Shown here: positions 11,600 through 22,054 of the stretch, one piece after another
How the letters are laid out: each line of letters opens with the position of its first letter
How positions within the stretch are numbered: position 1 is the first letter of the stretch
Origin: Adiantum capillus-veneris
Taxonomy: Eukaryota > Streptophyta > Polypodiopsida > Polypodiales > Pteridaceae
NCBI GenBank assembly: GCA_014529385.2
Contig: CM043959.1
Span: 7,166,026 to 7,230,025 of the forward strand
Length of the DNA stretch: 64,000 nucleotides
Direction of reading: 5' to 3'
Translations under genes and position numbers: made by a program
The notes under the pieces: model-generated
Databases searched by the model: none
What the model was told of the DNA's origin: nothing
The model's input: the letters and a program-made list of their open reading frames with translations, nothing else

Positions 11600-13075
11600 C
11601 ATACACAATCATAGCTCTACACTTTGTGCGATATCAAACCCTACAAAGATTGACCTGGTTGGGTGTTTACTGGCCTAACATGAAGAGAGATGTTCATCAC
11701 TATGTGAATATTTGCTCTCAATGTAAATAAACAGCCTCCATACTCCATGCCATGTTATTCCACATTTTAGTCACACTCTAGTGGAGTAGATACCTGGTTG
11801 AGTATCTGACTAGCAGAATATTCCTAGAAGACATGAGTAAAAGACAAAAAGGAGCTATAGAAACTGAGGCAACCAACAATGATTGGAAACTAGCTTTATT
11901 GATGCAAAAAAGATCAACAGCTTAGACTGTGCGCCTATGAGGAGGAATACCTTCCTATTATGGAACAAGCTCATGCAGGTCTAGCAAGGGGTGACTTCTC
12001 TCAAAAGACCATAGCCAAAGCTATATTGATGGCAGGCATTTGGTGGTCAACTTTATTTGTTGATGAGAAAGAATTTGTTCGATGATACGATGCATGTCAA
12101 CAAGCAAAGATGCCAACGAGAATGGATAACATTCCACTTCAACCTATGATGGAAGCACATGCATTTGCTAAATGGGGTATAGACTTTGTAGGTCCAATGC
12201 AACCACCAGCTTACAAAAATTAGTCACAATATATTATTATGTCAATAGATTACTTAACCAAGTGGACTGAGGCATGAGCCACCCAAAAGAATGATGCTAG
12301 AACCACTAATGCATTCCTATACGAATGCATCTTTACTAGATATTGTAAGGACATGGGTCCTACGGGCAAGTACCATGTCCTACGGGCAAGACCACCGGCA
12401 TGGCCGGATAGTGTGTAAGCTAGGGGGAGGCTATAAGATATCACGGTTGGGTGGAGACTAGCACACACATTACCACCGCCCTTTCCTACGCGCATAGCCA
12501 ATGAAAGCCTTCAGAGCCTCGGTGCGGTAGAGTTGCCAGTTGAGTTTTCCTTGGTCACCCGCCTTAGTCGTGCACTATGGAGGGCGTATGTGGGGCGGCC
12601 GCGGTCGTTTGTCAATGTTTTTCTTCACGTGCCGCACACAGGAAGCTGTGCCTGCCTTCTTTTTGTTGCACAGTGGAGACGTCGCTGTCTGCGGATCGTG
12701 GGAGAGAAGTAGCATTCGCATGCACATGCAACCCGCTTTTCCTCTTTTGCAAAAATATATTGGATAGCAGTGAAAGGGCGGTGGTAATGCGTGTGTTCGG
12801 TGGTGTCGGTGGCCTTGCCCGCAAGACACGGGCCTTGCTTGTAGGACCCATGTCCTTACAGATACGAACTTCCTATTGAGCTTGTGAGTGATTGCAAATC
12901 GCATTTTCTCAATGAGGTGATAGAATATCTACTAGATAAATTAATGGTAATCCATAACAAATTTGCACCCTACCACCCCCAAGCAAATGGTCAAGCAGAA
13001 CATACAAACAAAATTTTGAGCTCTGCACTAAAAAAATTGTTAGTTCAGGCAGAGCGGAATGGGAAATAAATTTCA
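11600..13075 (+). pseudogene. Gypsy element A: integrase N-terminal and catalytic domains, split by an insertion
   Basis: The zinc-binding region is decayed (EQAHAGLARGDFSQKT about 11960, then YDACQQAKMPTRM). The catalytic core follows: WGIDFVGPMQPPAY (first Asp), then after the insertion at 12344-12860, VSDCKSHFLNEV (second Asp) and HPQANGQAEHTNK (Glu). Stops and a 517-bp transposon interrupt it. In the family the enzyme joins element cDNA to the genome. The order after RNase H is normal for gypsy. Confidence 0.8.
12344..12860. mobile_element. 517-bp non-autonomous DNA transposon with 27-bp inverted ends
   Basis: Ends are inverted: left end 12344-12370 begins TGTAAGGACATGGGTCCTAC and the right end 12834-12860 is its complement, with 2 mismatches over 27 bp. 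Flanks are GATAT (12339-12343) and GATAC (12861-12865), a probable 5-bp target duplication. The integrase frame on both sides joins (FTRY before, ELPIEL after). A second inverted pair lies inside: 12463-12485 (contains TACCACCGCCCTTTC) and 12772-12794. The element is GC-richer than its host. It has no transposase; the superfamily is not clear from TIR and duplication length. Confidence 0.8.
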
Positions 13076-13696
13076 CTCTGCCTTATGGGCTTATTGAGTT
13101 TCCTTTGAAAACGGCTTTGAATATGATTCCTTTTAATTTGGTATATGGTTTGGGTGCAATATTGCCGATGAATTCTTATTACCCACACCCAGAGTTGCAA
13201 CTAAGTTGGAATTGAAAGGACATGACTTGTCAAAATGACTTGAGGACTTGGAACGCCTAGATGAACAATGTTTAGTGGCCATTGCCCACATATATGCACA
13301 AAAACAGAAACAAAAGCAGTTCTTTGAATCGCATTTGTTGACTAAAGTTTTTAAACCAAGGGGTTTAGTCTTAGTATACTCGCTGAAACAACATATACCC
13401 AAGTTCAAGAAAAAGGGACATGGTCCTTTTGTCATTGAAGATGTTTCGCCAAGTGGGGTGGGCTTGTCAAGTTAGCCACGGTAGATGGAGAAATCATGGA
13501 AAATTGGAATAGTAGATATCGACTCCGTAAATTCAACCTTCCTTTAACTAATGAACTCCTACAGAGAATGCATGCATCCAAGGAAAGGAAGCTTAAACGA
13601 CAAGATGTTATTGAGGAGGCTCAAGAAGAAGCTCGCATTCGAGTTCTAAAACAAAAAGATGCAAGACAACCTGTTCTCCAAGATATTTTGCGGTAA
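13076..13696 (+). pseudogene. Gypsy element A: integrase C-terminal region
   Basis: Pieces match element B: IPFNLVYGLGAILP, LEDLERLDEQCLVAIAHIYA, LVLVYSLKQHIPKFKKKGHG, then the exit segment EEAQEEARIRVLKQKD. FKKKGHGPFVIEDV is the GPF/Y-type module. No chromodomain is seen. Frameshifts occur near 13100, 13230 and 13470. The ORF runs into the start of the 3' LTR and stops at 13696. Confidence 0.7.
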
Positions 13697-13900
13697 GGAA
13701 AGTAGCTTTTGATGTCTGACATACATTTGAGACTGAGATAGGTAGGAACGGCTTAGACTTGGGTTTTTCGAGAGATTCGCTATCTCTTATAGCCTCCATG
13801 CACTAGACGGGTCAGCTATGTCCCATGGATTGACATTTTATGTCTGTGGCTATTGCTTTGCTAGCATCGATATGGTGAGGCTTGGCAGCCAGTGGACACA
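13689..13900 (+). repeat. 3' LTR of gypsy element A
   Basis: Matches 3436-3635: TGCGGTAAGG at the start, CTTAGACTTGGGTTTTTC and CCCATGGATTGACATTTTA inside, GACACA at the end. Small indels make it about 212 bp. No polypurine tract is visible just upstream, and no clear target duplication flanks the pair, so the boundary is provisional. Confidence 0.6.
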
Positions 13901-14075
13901 TTGTTAGCTTGCTTAACCAAAATAAGAAGAAGAGATGATTCTTTTGGTTTCCATTTCCCTATCAACTTGGTGGTCATGGGGTATGTTGTAGCAAGGCTAT
14001 CTCCTTTGTGGAAGCCCTAAGTCAGTCTTGGCTCCCATTTGTTGGTTATGGTCTCATAGGGTGGCTCCCTTTGTC
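13901..14075 (+). repeat. Dispersed repeat X, copy 2
   Basis: Begins right after the 3' LTR of A and matches 2611-2780. Continuing frame pieces (DVRGDPIVRFLLDAMARVE at about 14078-14135) look coding but are not recognised. Confidence 0.6.
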
Positions 14076-14182
14076 ACTTGATGTACGTGGTGATCCTATT
14101 GTTCGGTTTCTGTTAGATGCCATGGCTCGAGTGGAGAATGGATTTTATTTTAGCCTTTTGTTTTCATAATATATATATATGT

Positions 14183-14258
14183 ACTCACTATTGTGAGTTT
14201 GGGAAAAAAAGGCCTTGTACAAACTTTTTTTTTTTTGCACGTACTCACAATTGTGAGT
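14183..14258. repeat. Two copies of a 16-bp palindrome
   Basis: ACTCACTATTGTGAGT at 14183-14198 and the perfect palindrome ACTCACAATTGTGAGT at 14243-14258, each preceded by GT, 60 bp apart. A TA run and a T run lie close by. Function unknown. Confidence 0.6.
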
Positions 14259-14454
14259 GAAAGAGTAATAATGACCCCAAAAAAAAGATGTACAAATATC
14301 CTCAAGCACAACCGATGCCTTGAGTAATCATATCAAACAGACAATGATGCATTGTCCTTGAGAGCCAAGAGTTACTAGATAGTTACATTTTGTGTTTGGT
14401 AGATCTTAGACCTGATACGGCTTTGACTGCTAGATTTTAGTCATTTGAGTTATT

Positions 14455-15498
14455 TTGTTTTTTGATATAGATAATCACTATCCTACTTTCTTGAATAATC
14501 TCATTGAAGATTGTCTTTGGATGGTCTCTTTCAATGATGCACTTGCTCCTAGATTTCCAAACTTGTCTGAAGTAGCAAAAGTGGACAATTTATGTGCATA
14601 TCAGGATGGCTTGGTTATTCCAAACTTTGATTCCCAAGAGTATATCATACTTGTAAAATAGGATCTTTCAAGTCTTTTGTACCCATTTACATAATTTCTT
14701 GCTAGGCACCTTGTAGATGAAAAACTTGCCAATCCCTCTGATGAAAACCTTATTCCCACTCAGTATGGCTAAGGGCTTCAAAAGTGAGTTTCAAAGAGGG
14801 AACCAATATGGGGGCAGGAACATTCCAACTCGCACTAGCCATGAAACTATTGCACTCAAACTATTAGTTTGAAAATGAACATAGTGCAAAAATTTACAAG
14901 GATAATAAGGATCCCTACTGCTCAAAGTTAGTGAGTTCAAAGACATAGTGCTTATGGACTACAATGGAAATTGATACTTTGATGATGAGGATACGATGTA
15001 TCTAGTTGTGCAAAATCCCTACATTGTGGACAAATGGAGATTAACGGGCACCAAAGATAAAGTTAGCATAGAGCTTGAAGAGAAGCCACAAAAGCTTGGC
15101 ATTCCTAATGCCAATCTAAGGCGAGTGAATGAGACGACTCGAGTCAACACAAATAACACTCAGGTGGGGCTTGCACAAGTATGATAGCAAAGAGAAAATG
15201 CTCTATAATAAGTGCAAAAAACCCTACATTTGAGAGGTATCGGAGAAAAAAAATCTTGTATGTTTTTACATACATTGAAGGCAGAGATACTCATCTAATC
15301 ATGATTGATAAGTATATGCAAAGATACTTTGTTGTAGATTGTAAATATTTGGAGAGATATGCGTACTTTAAAAGACCACTCTATCAATATTATGTCACTC
15401 CTATCACATTTAGACCTACTATCTCAAAGAAACAGCCGAAAAAACGAGGAGTGGGTCCTGTTAGAACTAGGGTGGAAGATTCATTCAACCGATCATAA
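14455..15498 (+). pseudogene. Unidentified decayed coding region (fragment D, 5' part)
   Basis: Three plus-strand ORFs (14455-14661, 14996-15184, 15181-15498) have an amino-acid mix like protein but no domain I recognise. The last is basic and rich in Tyr (for example YFVVDCKYLERYAYFKRPLY). All run toward the protease-like domain at 15648, so they may be one broken gene of an old retroelement. Nothing here matches gag, RT or integrase of elements A, B, C or E. Confidence 0.3.
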
Positions 15499-15647
15499 TT
15501 TTTAGTACCAAGACCAATGGGATCCTTGGGCTCAAGGGTCCCAATGACCACACACTGGGACAGTGAAGCCCTAAGCACAATCCGTACTACAAGGCTTCCA
15601 CATACTTAGACTGAAGCAAGGTATGCAAGCAAACTTAGCTTGGTGGA

Positions 15648-16105
15648 ATGGATGTTAAAATCAATGTCAACTTAGTTGATGGCACGATAGAAAGAGCACT
15701 TGTGGATACCGAAGCACGTGTTAATGCTATGAAGTATTTGATATACCTTAAACTGTTTGAGTCCATGATTGAAAGAACCAAAATTGAGCTCAAAGCAGAT
15801 AACAAGAAAACCATGGTTAGTTTTGGACAAGACAGTGTTGCAATTAAAGTTGATGGAAACCACTACCCACATAGGCTCCATATTATGGATGATATAGATC
15901 TCAACAAACGCATAATCTTGGGAGTTTTTTGGATGGAAACTTACAAAGATGTTCCAGATTGAAAGGATGACACACTTCATTGTTACATCAAGGACCACTC
16001 TTATGTCATGCCATTCGTGCAAACGGACCACATCTAGGATGAACAAAAAAATTCAAGTGATATTGAAACAGAGCAAGAATAGCTTGCTTCTCAAGCAAAC
16101 CTACA
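15648..16105 (+). pseudogene. Aspartic-protease-like module of fragment D
   Basis: GMDVKINVNLVDGTIE is followed by RALVDTEARVNAMKY, where LVDTEAR stands for the retropepsin D-T-G-A motif with Gly lost. The C-terminal protease motif is NKRIILGVFWMETYKDVPDW. Element B carries a clear homologue at about 27230-26900 (GMDLRIKVQL, LVDTRARVNAISY, ETMILGILSMRSYKAVPDW). The domain is closer to that 3' module than to the AP1 domains. It is cut off at about 16105 by the LTR of the next element. Confidence 0.6.
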
Positions 16106-17230
16106 TGAGGGTGGTACAACCAAAGTGTGTTGACCATAGAAGATGGCATGGGCAGGTATGTGTAGGCCAGCAAAAGCATAGAAAAGGGCTAGAGTAGCTA
16201 TGAAGATCATGGGCAGACAGGTGGCAGCAGAGATGTATGGCTGATGCGGTTTATAGGCCAAGAAAGGTTGCAAAAGGGGCTAATATGGGGAGCAGATGAA
16301 GGAGGTGTGAGGTGGAGTCTGTGGGTCTAAGAATGTAGAGCTTGAAGTGTTGAAGCATCAGGTCCAAATGAATCATCAAACCGAGCTACGGAGCCCAAGA
16401 TATTGAGGTTTGAAGGTGCGGTGTATTGTAGATCCTTGCCGAACAGGGCAGCTAGGGACAGGTGGCCCAAGTGGATGTCAGTGTATAGGTGCATAGTGCT
16501 CGATTTATGGAGACTACCTGTCTTTTTAGATTGCAAATTAGAGCTACAAATTGCAGTTTATGGCCAGTTGAAGTTTTGCCAGGGGCTAGGTTGGTGTCCA
16601 CCTGACCACATGGGGGTCGTGCCATCTGGTGTTTTTTGGGTTTTGACAGGGTTTAAGAAGGTGCAATGCAATTGTGTGGAGCAAATAGGAGTTGACTGCT
16701 CATCAAACAGAGATATATTTTCCGGAAAGTTGGGTGCCTTTGCCTAGAATTGGCTATAGATGAATATTCACGTTTTTGTGACCTCGGTTTGGGGTCTTGA
16801 AGAATCTTGGAGTGCGGTTAGAGTTGGGGGTTTTCTAGCCAACATAATGAAATTTTGGTCGGGCTTTGCGGTTTGGGAATCTGACCCCGGACCGGGATAT
16901 TTGCAAGCTGGTGAAGTGGGGAAACTTTTTTTTGATATAAAGGGTTTTTTTAAAAAGGAGTTGCATTTATACTATTGGATGAAGGGGGAAGAAACCAATT
17001 TTGAAAAACTCCAATTTATATGCTTATTATCGCTTTGTGATCACATAAAATTTTTGAGTGATCACATAAATATTAAATTCCTGGACAAAAAGGCCCCACC
17101 CAATAGCGATATCGCTAGTGCAAAGGGGAGGGTCCCATGTTGGCAGACAGCAGGTGTGTGAGAGAGAGCCAGTCTGAGGCAAGTTCAAAGGCTTAAAGGG
17201 ACAATTAAAAGGGGTCTATCTCGCAACAAG

Positions 17231-17458
17231 GGTCAAGGTGGAGAAAGGAAGAGTTCAAAGAGGGCAAGTGCAAAGGAAGTCGGGCGGTCGAGTTGGGCGG
17301 ACAGAGAGGTGTACCATGTAAGAGTTACCAAAAAAATAAAATGTGGTCAAGGTGGAGAAAGGAAGAGTTCAAAGAGGGCAAGTGCAAAGGAAGTCGGGCG
17401 GCCGAGTTGGGCGGACAAAGAGGTGTACCATGCAAGAGTTACCAAAAAAATAAAATGT
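17231..17458 (+). repeat. 114-bp tandem duplication inside the 5' LTR
   Basis: GGTCAAGGTGGAGAAAGGAA starts at 17231 and again at 17345, and both units end in AATAAAATGTG. The 3' LTR has a single unit (about 21604-21718). The duplication thus arose after insertion of this copy. Confidence 0.85.
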
Positions 17459-17813
17459 GCCAAGTGGTAGAAATGCAAGAGGATTCTAAATGAAGCTAAA
17501 GAGGACTGCACGAGCTAGGGGAGCTCTCATTTTTTCCTTTTCTTAGGTCTCCTAGACACACCCTTATAAAAGGATATTAGACGTTAATTTTTTGGGGTCT
17601 TTTTGCCAATGTTGCTTCTGGCTCTTGGAGCCTTTTGTCATTGGGCTTTTTGGCCTTTTAAAATTTTTTCCGAGGTTCGTGCCGTCAGTGTGTTGGTTGT
17701 ACATGGTTTTGTATATGCAAGAAGGCCATTCATTACTGTTTCTTGGCATCATTCCCCCTTCCCCCTTCTCTTTTCTGGCTGTGTGCGTGTGTTTCCGGGT
17801 GTGTGTCGGCGTG

Positions 17814-17817
<4 letters not shown>

Positions 17818-17848
<31 letters not shown>
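17818..17848. repeat. Poly-C run (31 C)
   Basis: An uninterrupted C31 run. It creates false Pro- or Gly-rich ORFs on both strands. Length may be affected by sequencing. Confidence 0.9.
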
Positions 17849-17849
<1 letters not shown>

Positions 17850-18074
17850 AGTTTTTTTGTGCAAAGGGAGCAAGAGAGAGGTTGTGAATTGAGCACAACG
17901 GAGTGATCAGGTCTGTTTGGTACATTGCAAGGCGTGTGTGCATATGGTTGTCTGCAGACGATGGTTTGCTTGCGGATAGAGTCGAGTGGATTGGGGCACT
18001 GTGTATACCCTGGGCTATATTGAGGCATTGTGTTGTGTGCTTGGTGTGTTCCTCTTTCCCCCTCTCCATCTACT

Positions 18075-18090
18075 AATGCCCCCACTGAGG
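18075..18090 (+). promoter_or_regulatory. Decayed primer-binding site of the gag-only element
   Basis: AATGCCCCCACTGAGG lies 6 bp after the LTR end. The Tat element has TGGCGCCCCCACAGAGG at the same relative place, so this is likely the same site with changes in its first bases. Confidence 0.5.
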
Positions 18091-18139
18091 AGCTATCTGA
18101 TGCTCCGATTTGAAGTTTGAAGCAGTGTGTTTTAGCCAA

Positions 18140-19580
18140 AAAAGCGGTTGGCTGATGGTTGACGTGTTTGATGGTCGAATTTGAAGCTGACAGAGATGGT
18201 GGAGCTAGGTTTTGGCCCCATATTTACGGGCGTTGAAGATTCAGAGGATTGGTTAGCAGATTTTGAGTTATGGTTGTTGTTGATGCATATGTTGACAGAT
18301 GTAAAAAAACTATAGACGGTGCTGTTGTAGATGCGAGGATGAGCCAAGGTGTGGTTCGATGGTTTAAAGAGTAGTGATCAAGGATCATGGTAGAGGTTGC
18401 AAAGTCAATTTCTGGAGCAGTTTCAAGAGGTGATTAATGCGAAAGAAGTTGGTGCAAGGCTGAAGGCGGTATGCCAAGATGTAAGTAAGGATTTTTCCAT
18501 TTTCATTGAGCAGTTTGAAGCTTTTTGGAAGCAAATACATGTTGCTACTAGGGTAAAAATCAACCAATATTTGAAGTTGTCAAAGCTGTTAGAGGGCTTG
18601 CATCCGAGGATTAGAGAAAAGGTAGAAGACGGTGCGGATACATATGAAGACATGGTCTATCTGGCCAAGATGAAGAGCAGAAGAGTAAAGTGAAAGCTAG
18701 AGTTGGGCGTGTTGAAGCTGGCAGATTATGTGCCTATTATGGCGATAATAGAGTGTTCTTTGGTCCGAGACCAAAGGCGGCTCCAATTGTTCGAAGTGCA
18801 GAGCCTATTGAGGTAAGGCCTACTATTGGCTATGTTCCTTGGAGATTTCTAGTTTGTGATGTGCATGTGCCGAGGGTGGACGAGCTTGTCAACGAGGAGA
18901 AGCTCCATGTTGAGGTGAACAAAGGTGCAAAAGTGGTAGCAGATGTGGAGGTTCTCGTGCATCTTAAAGAGGTAAAACCTGTTCTTGTGGAAAGTTTTCA
19001 TGAAAAGGTAGCAGAATGCAATTAGGTTGCAGATACCAAGGGTTTAGAAGCAGATGGAGAAAGTGAGCAAAGCCATGAAGATGATCAAGATTTTGTGGAG
19101 TAGCAAGCGAATGAAGATGCAGATACGGACTCGGTACATTTTGTCAGTGATGATGAAGATACAAGCGATGGTGAGGAGACGGAGTCTCAGTAACCAGAAC
19201 TGGTAAAGGTAAAGCTTCCTTGTTATGTGTTTGATGATATGGTAGTAGCCCATGTGCAAGAAGAGCAGGGAATAGAGCAAGTTGATATGCTTGATGAAGA
19301 CCAAGTGGAGCAGTCTAGGCCTACAAATGATGATATGTAGGTAAAGGTGGTGTGTGGTGCCATGCTAATGGCAGTGCTGATGAAAATGGTGGTGGAATGT
19401 GCCATGGTGGTGCAACAAGTGTAGAGTGTTGTCAGGCGAGATAGAGTAGCCGTGCCTATGGTGGAAGACGAGGTTGATGTAGTAGAGAACGAGTTTCTCT
19501 CTTCCTTGGTGGAGCATGATGTGGCGGTAGAAGAGGTGATTGAAGAGCAGGAGGTTGAAGCTGATGAGCAGGTGTGCTGA
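18140..19580 (+). pseudogene. gag: Gag-like protein of the non-autonomous element
   Basis: The N-terminal region (about 18190-18310) reads GFGPIFTGVEDSEDWLADFE, like the F-x-G-x-x-D...W start of plant gag. The core at 18397-18693 includes FIEQFEAFWKQI and LEGLHPRIREKVE. A broken zinc knuckle follows (CAYYGDNRVFFGPRPK), where two of the three Cys and probably the His are replaced. Beyond 19025 the frame is very acidic (SDDEDTSDGEETES). The organisation resembles the gag of the Tat element at 31175. Stops at about 18692, 19022 and later make it non-functional. Confidence 0.6.
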
Positions 19581-20246
19581 TCAACTGTGATGGGCCGGTT
19601 GACGAGGAAGGGCTCGATGATGACGGAATCAAGTGTGTGGCCAAAGAGGAGGTTGTGTTGTCAGAGACGGTGGAGGTTTCAATGCAGCAGACATATCCAA
19701 TGGTGTATAAAGGATAATCCCAGATAGTGGCTTTTCTTCCATTGAAGGTATGTAAGATATGGTTGATGAATATGGTGGTAGATACAACTATGTGAAGGAT
19801 GGTTAAATAGGTGCAGGGGTCTATGCTTGAGGCCTCCACTTTATTTGGTTGGGAGGGAGGGTTAGACATGTGTTCGCGCTTGGTGTCAGGTACATGTTTT
19901 CTAGATGGTGATATGATTGATGCTTCTTGGTACAGAGTAGATAGGTTGCAGACGGATGCTTTGAGTGTTGAAGGTAGCCTATGCGAAGCCTACACACATG
20001 ATGGTCTATGTGTTGGGGTATGGCACTATGGTGAGCAGTTACAGATGGGTGAAAGGTACCACATGCAGGTGTTTGACCCAGGGGGAAGCTATGTCATGCA
20101 GGGGATGGGGTAACCCACTTGAAGGTTTGGCAGTAGGATGCAATAAAACTGTGTATATATGGTTTTGGTTTTCTCATAGTGTGTGCTAGGTTTTGAATAA
20201 AGCTCTTTTTTGGTTCAGCATAAATGCTCAACTAGGGGGTGGGCAA
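19581..20246 (+). other. 3' untranslated part and polypurine tract
   Basis: No supported ORF. It ends in a purine-rich tract (ACTAGGGGGTGGGCAA, 20231-20246) immediately before the 3' LTR. The Tat element has GGCTAGGGGATGGGCAA at the same place. Confidence 0.6.
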
Positions 20247-22050
20247 TGATGGTATACCCAAAGTGTGTCGACCATAGAAGATGGCATTGGCAGGTTTGTG
20301 CAGGCTAGCGAAAGCATGGCAAAGAGCTAGAGCAGCTATGAAGATCATGGGCAGGCAGGTGGCAGCGGAGATGTATGGATGATGTGGTTTATAGGCTAAT
20401 TTGGGGAGAAGATGAATGAGGTGCAAGGTGGAGTCTTTGGGTCCAAGAATGTAGAGCTTGAAGTGCTGAAGGAGCAGGTCCATACGACTCATCAAACCGA
20501 GCTACAGAGCCCAAGATATTGAGGTTTGAAGGTGCGGTCTATTGTAGATCCTTGCCGAACAAGGTAGCTGGGGACAGGTGGCCTAAGTGGATGTTAGTGT
20601 ATAAGTGCATAGTACTTGATTTATGGAGACTACCCATCTTTTCAGATTGCAGATTAGAGCTACGGATTGTAGTTTATGGCCAGTTGAAGTTTTGTCGGGG
20701 GCTAGGTTGGTGCTCACCTAACCAGATGGGGGGTCATGCCATCTGGTGTTTTTTGGGTTTCAACAGGGTTCAAGAAGGTGCTATGCAATGTGTGGAGCTA
20801 GCAAGAGTTGACTGCTCGTCAAACAAAGACTAGAGCGGAAAGATATAGAAGCCGGAAAGTTGGGTGCATTTGCTCGGAATTGGCTACAAATGAATATTCA
20901 CGTTTTTGCGACCTCGGTTCGGGGTCTCGAAGAATCTTGGAGTGCGGATAGAGCCGGGGGTTTTCAAGCCAACATAATGAAATTTTGTTCGGGCTTTGCG
21001 GTATGGGAATCCAACCCTGGACCGTATTGCAAGCTGGTGAAGTGGGGATTTTTTTTTTATATAAAGGGTTTTTTCTAAAAGGAGTTTTTTTGGGCTTTGA
21101 AGTTCACCCAAAGAGGGACTCTCTCCAACTGACACATGGCGGGTAAATCCCGTATGTGCAACTCCATACCCCCCTTCGAACGGTATGAAGACTGAGCCAT
21201 GCGCCTTTTGGGTTGTATGAAGGGGATGAGAGCTCCTTCTTGCGTGGATATGGTGGCCCCTTGGGGCGCTCTACTGTGGTTGCGCGCTGGCCTGTATGGG
21301 CGGTGCCGGTGGTGCACCATGGCGGTTTTGGGCGGTGCAGTGAGTGTGCTAGTTAGTGGCGTAGTTGGTGACACACAGTTGATGTGGCATGCGTCCGTTA
21401 GGGGTTGTTCCTGCCCGCTCCCATTGGGGCCAAAGTTTTTGAAGACAAAAGCGCCCCCCCCCCCCCCCCCCCCAATAGCGATATCTCTAGTGCAAAGGGG
21501 AGGGTCCCGCGGTAGGAGACAGTAGGTGTGTGAGAGATAGCCAGCCCTAGGCGAGTTCAAAGGCTGAAAGGGCCAATTAAAAGGGGTCTATCCTACCCCA
21601 AGGGTCAAGGTGGACAAAGGAAGAGTTCAAAGAGGGCAAGTGCAAAGGAATTCGGGTGGCCGAGTTGGGCAGACAGAGAGGTGAACCATGCAAGAGTTTA
21701 CCAAAAAAATAAAATGTGCCAAGTGGTAGCAATGCAAGAGGATTCTAAATGAAGCTAAAGAGGACTGTACGAGCTAGGGGAGTTCTCATTTTTTTCTTTC
21801 TTTAGGTCTCCTAGACACACCCCTATAAAAGGATGTAAATGTTAATCTTTTGGGGCCTTTTTGCCAATGTTGCTTCTCTTGAAGCCTTTTGTCATTAGGC
21901 TTTTGGCCTATTGAATTTTTGCCAAGGTTCGTGTCGGTAGTGTGTTGGTTGTATGTGGTGTTGTATATGCAAGAAGGCCATTCATTGCTCTCTCTTGGCA
22001 TGATTCCCCCCTCCCCCTTCTCTTCTCTGGCTGTGTGTGTGTGTTTCTCG
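20247..22050 (+). repeat. 3' LTR of the gag-only element, truncated
   Basis: Direct repeat of 16112-17800. Similarity ends at about 22050 (TTTCTCGGG), so the last ~270 bp present in the 5' LTR are missing. The middle (about 21080-21450) differs from the 5' LTR and carries a C20 run. The TATA box at about 21824 is kept. Confidence 0.7.
21454..21473. repeat. Poly-C run (20 C) in the 3' LTR
   Basis: C20 just before AATAGCGATATC. The 5' LTR has only GGCCCCACCC at the equivalent site (about 17090), so this run grew independently of the C31 run. Confidence 0.85.
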
Positions 22051-22054
22051 GGCT

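Larger units (their letters stand above)
16112..18068 (+). repeat. 5' LTR of the gag-only element
   Basis: Aligns with 20247-22050 from GTGTGT(T/C)GACCATAGAAGA onward. A TATA box (TTATAAAAGG) lies at about 17563, and the same site in the 3' LTR is CTATAAAAGG. This copy has a 114-bp internal duplication and a C31 run. The end (CTCCA, 18068) is set by the primer-site-like sequence that follows. Confidence 0.7.
16112..22050 (+). mobile_element. Non-autonomous, gag-only LTR retrotransposon
   Basis: Two long direct repeats (16112-18068 and 20247-22050) flank about 2.2 kb that encodes only a decayed gag-like protein and an acidic tail. No protease, RT, RNase H or integrase motif is present. The primer-site region (18075-18090) resembles that of the autonomous Tat element at 30194-30210, and its polypurine tract (20231-20246) resembles the Tat one, so it may have used Tat enzymes. 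The 3' LTR is cut short at about 22050. Confidence 0.75.

Noticed and set aside
12540-12904. Overlapping ORFs inside the 517-bp transposon
   Set aside because: They overlap on both strands, cross the element ends and have no transposase motif.
17564-18139. 191-codon minus-strand ORF with a poly-Gly tract
   Set aside because: It depends on the C31 run and LTR sequence; composition is low complexity and no homologous ORF is kept in the 3' LTR.
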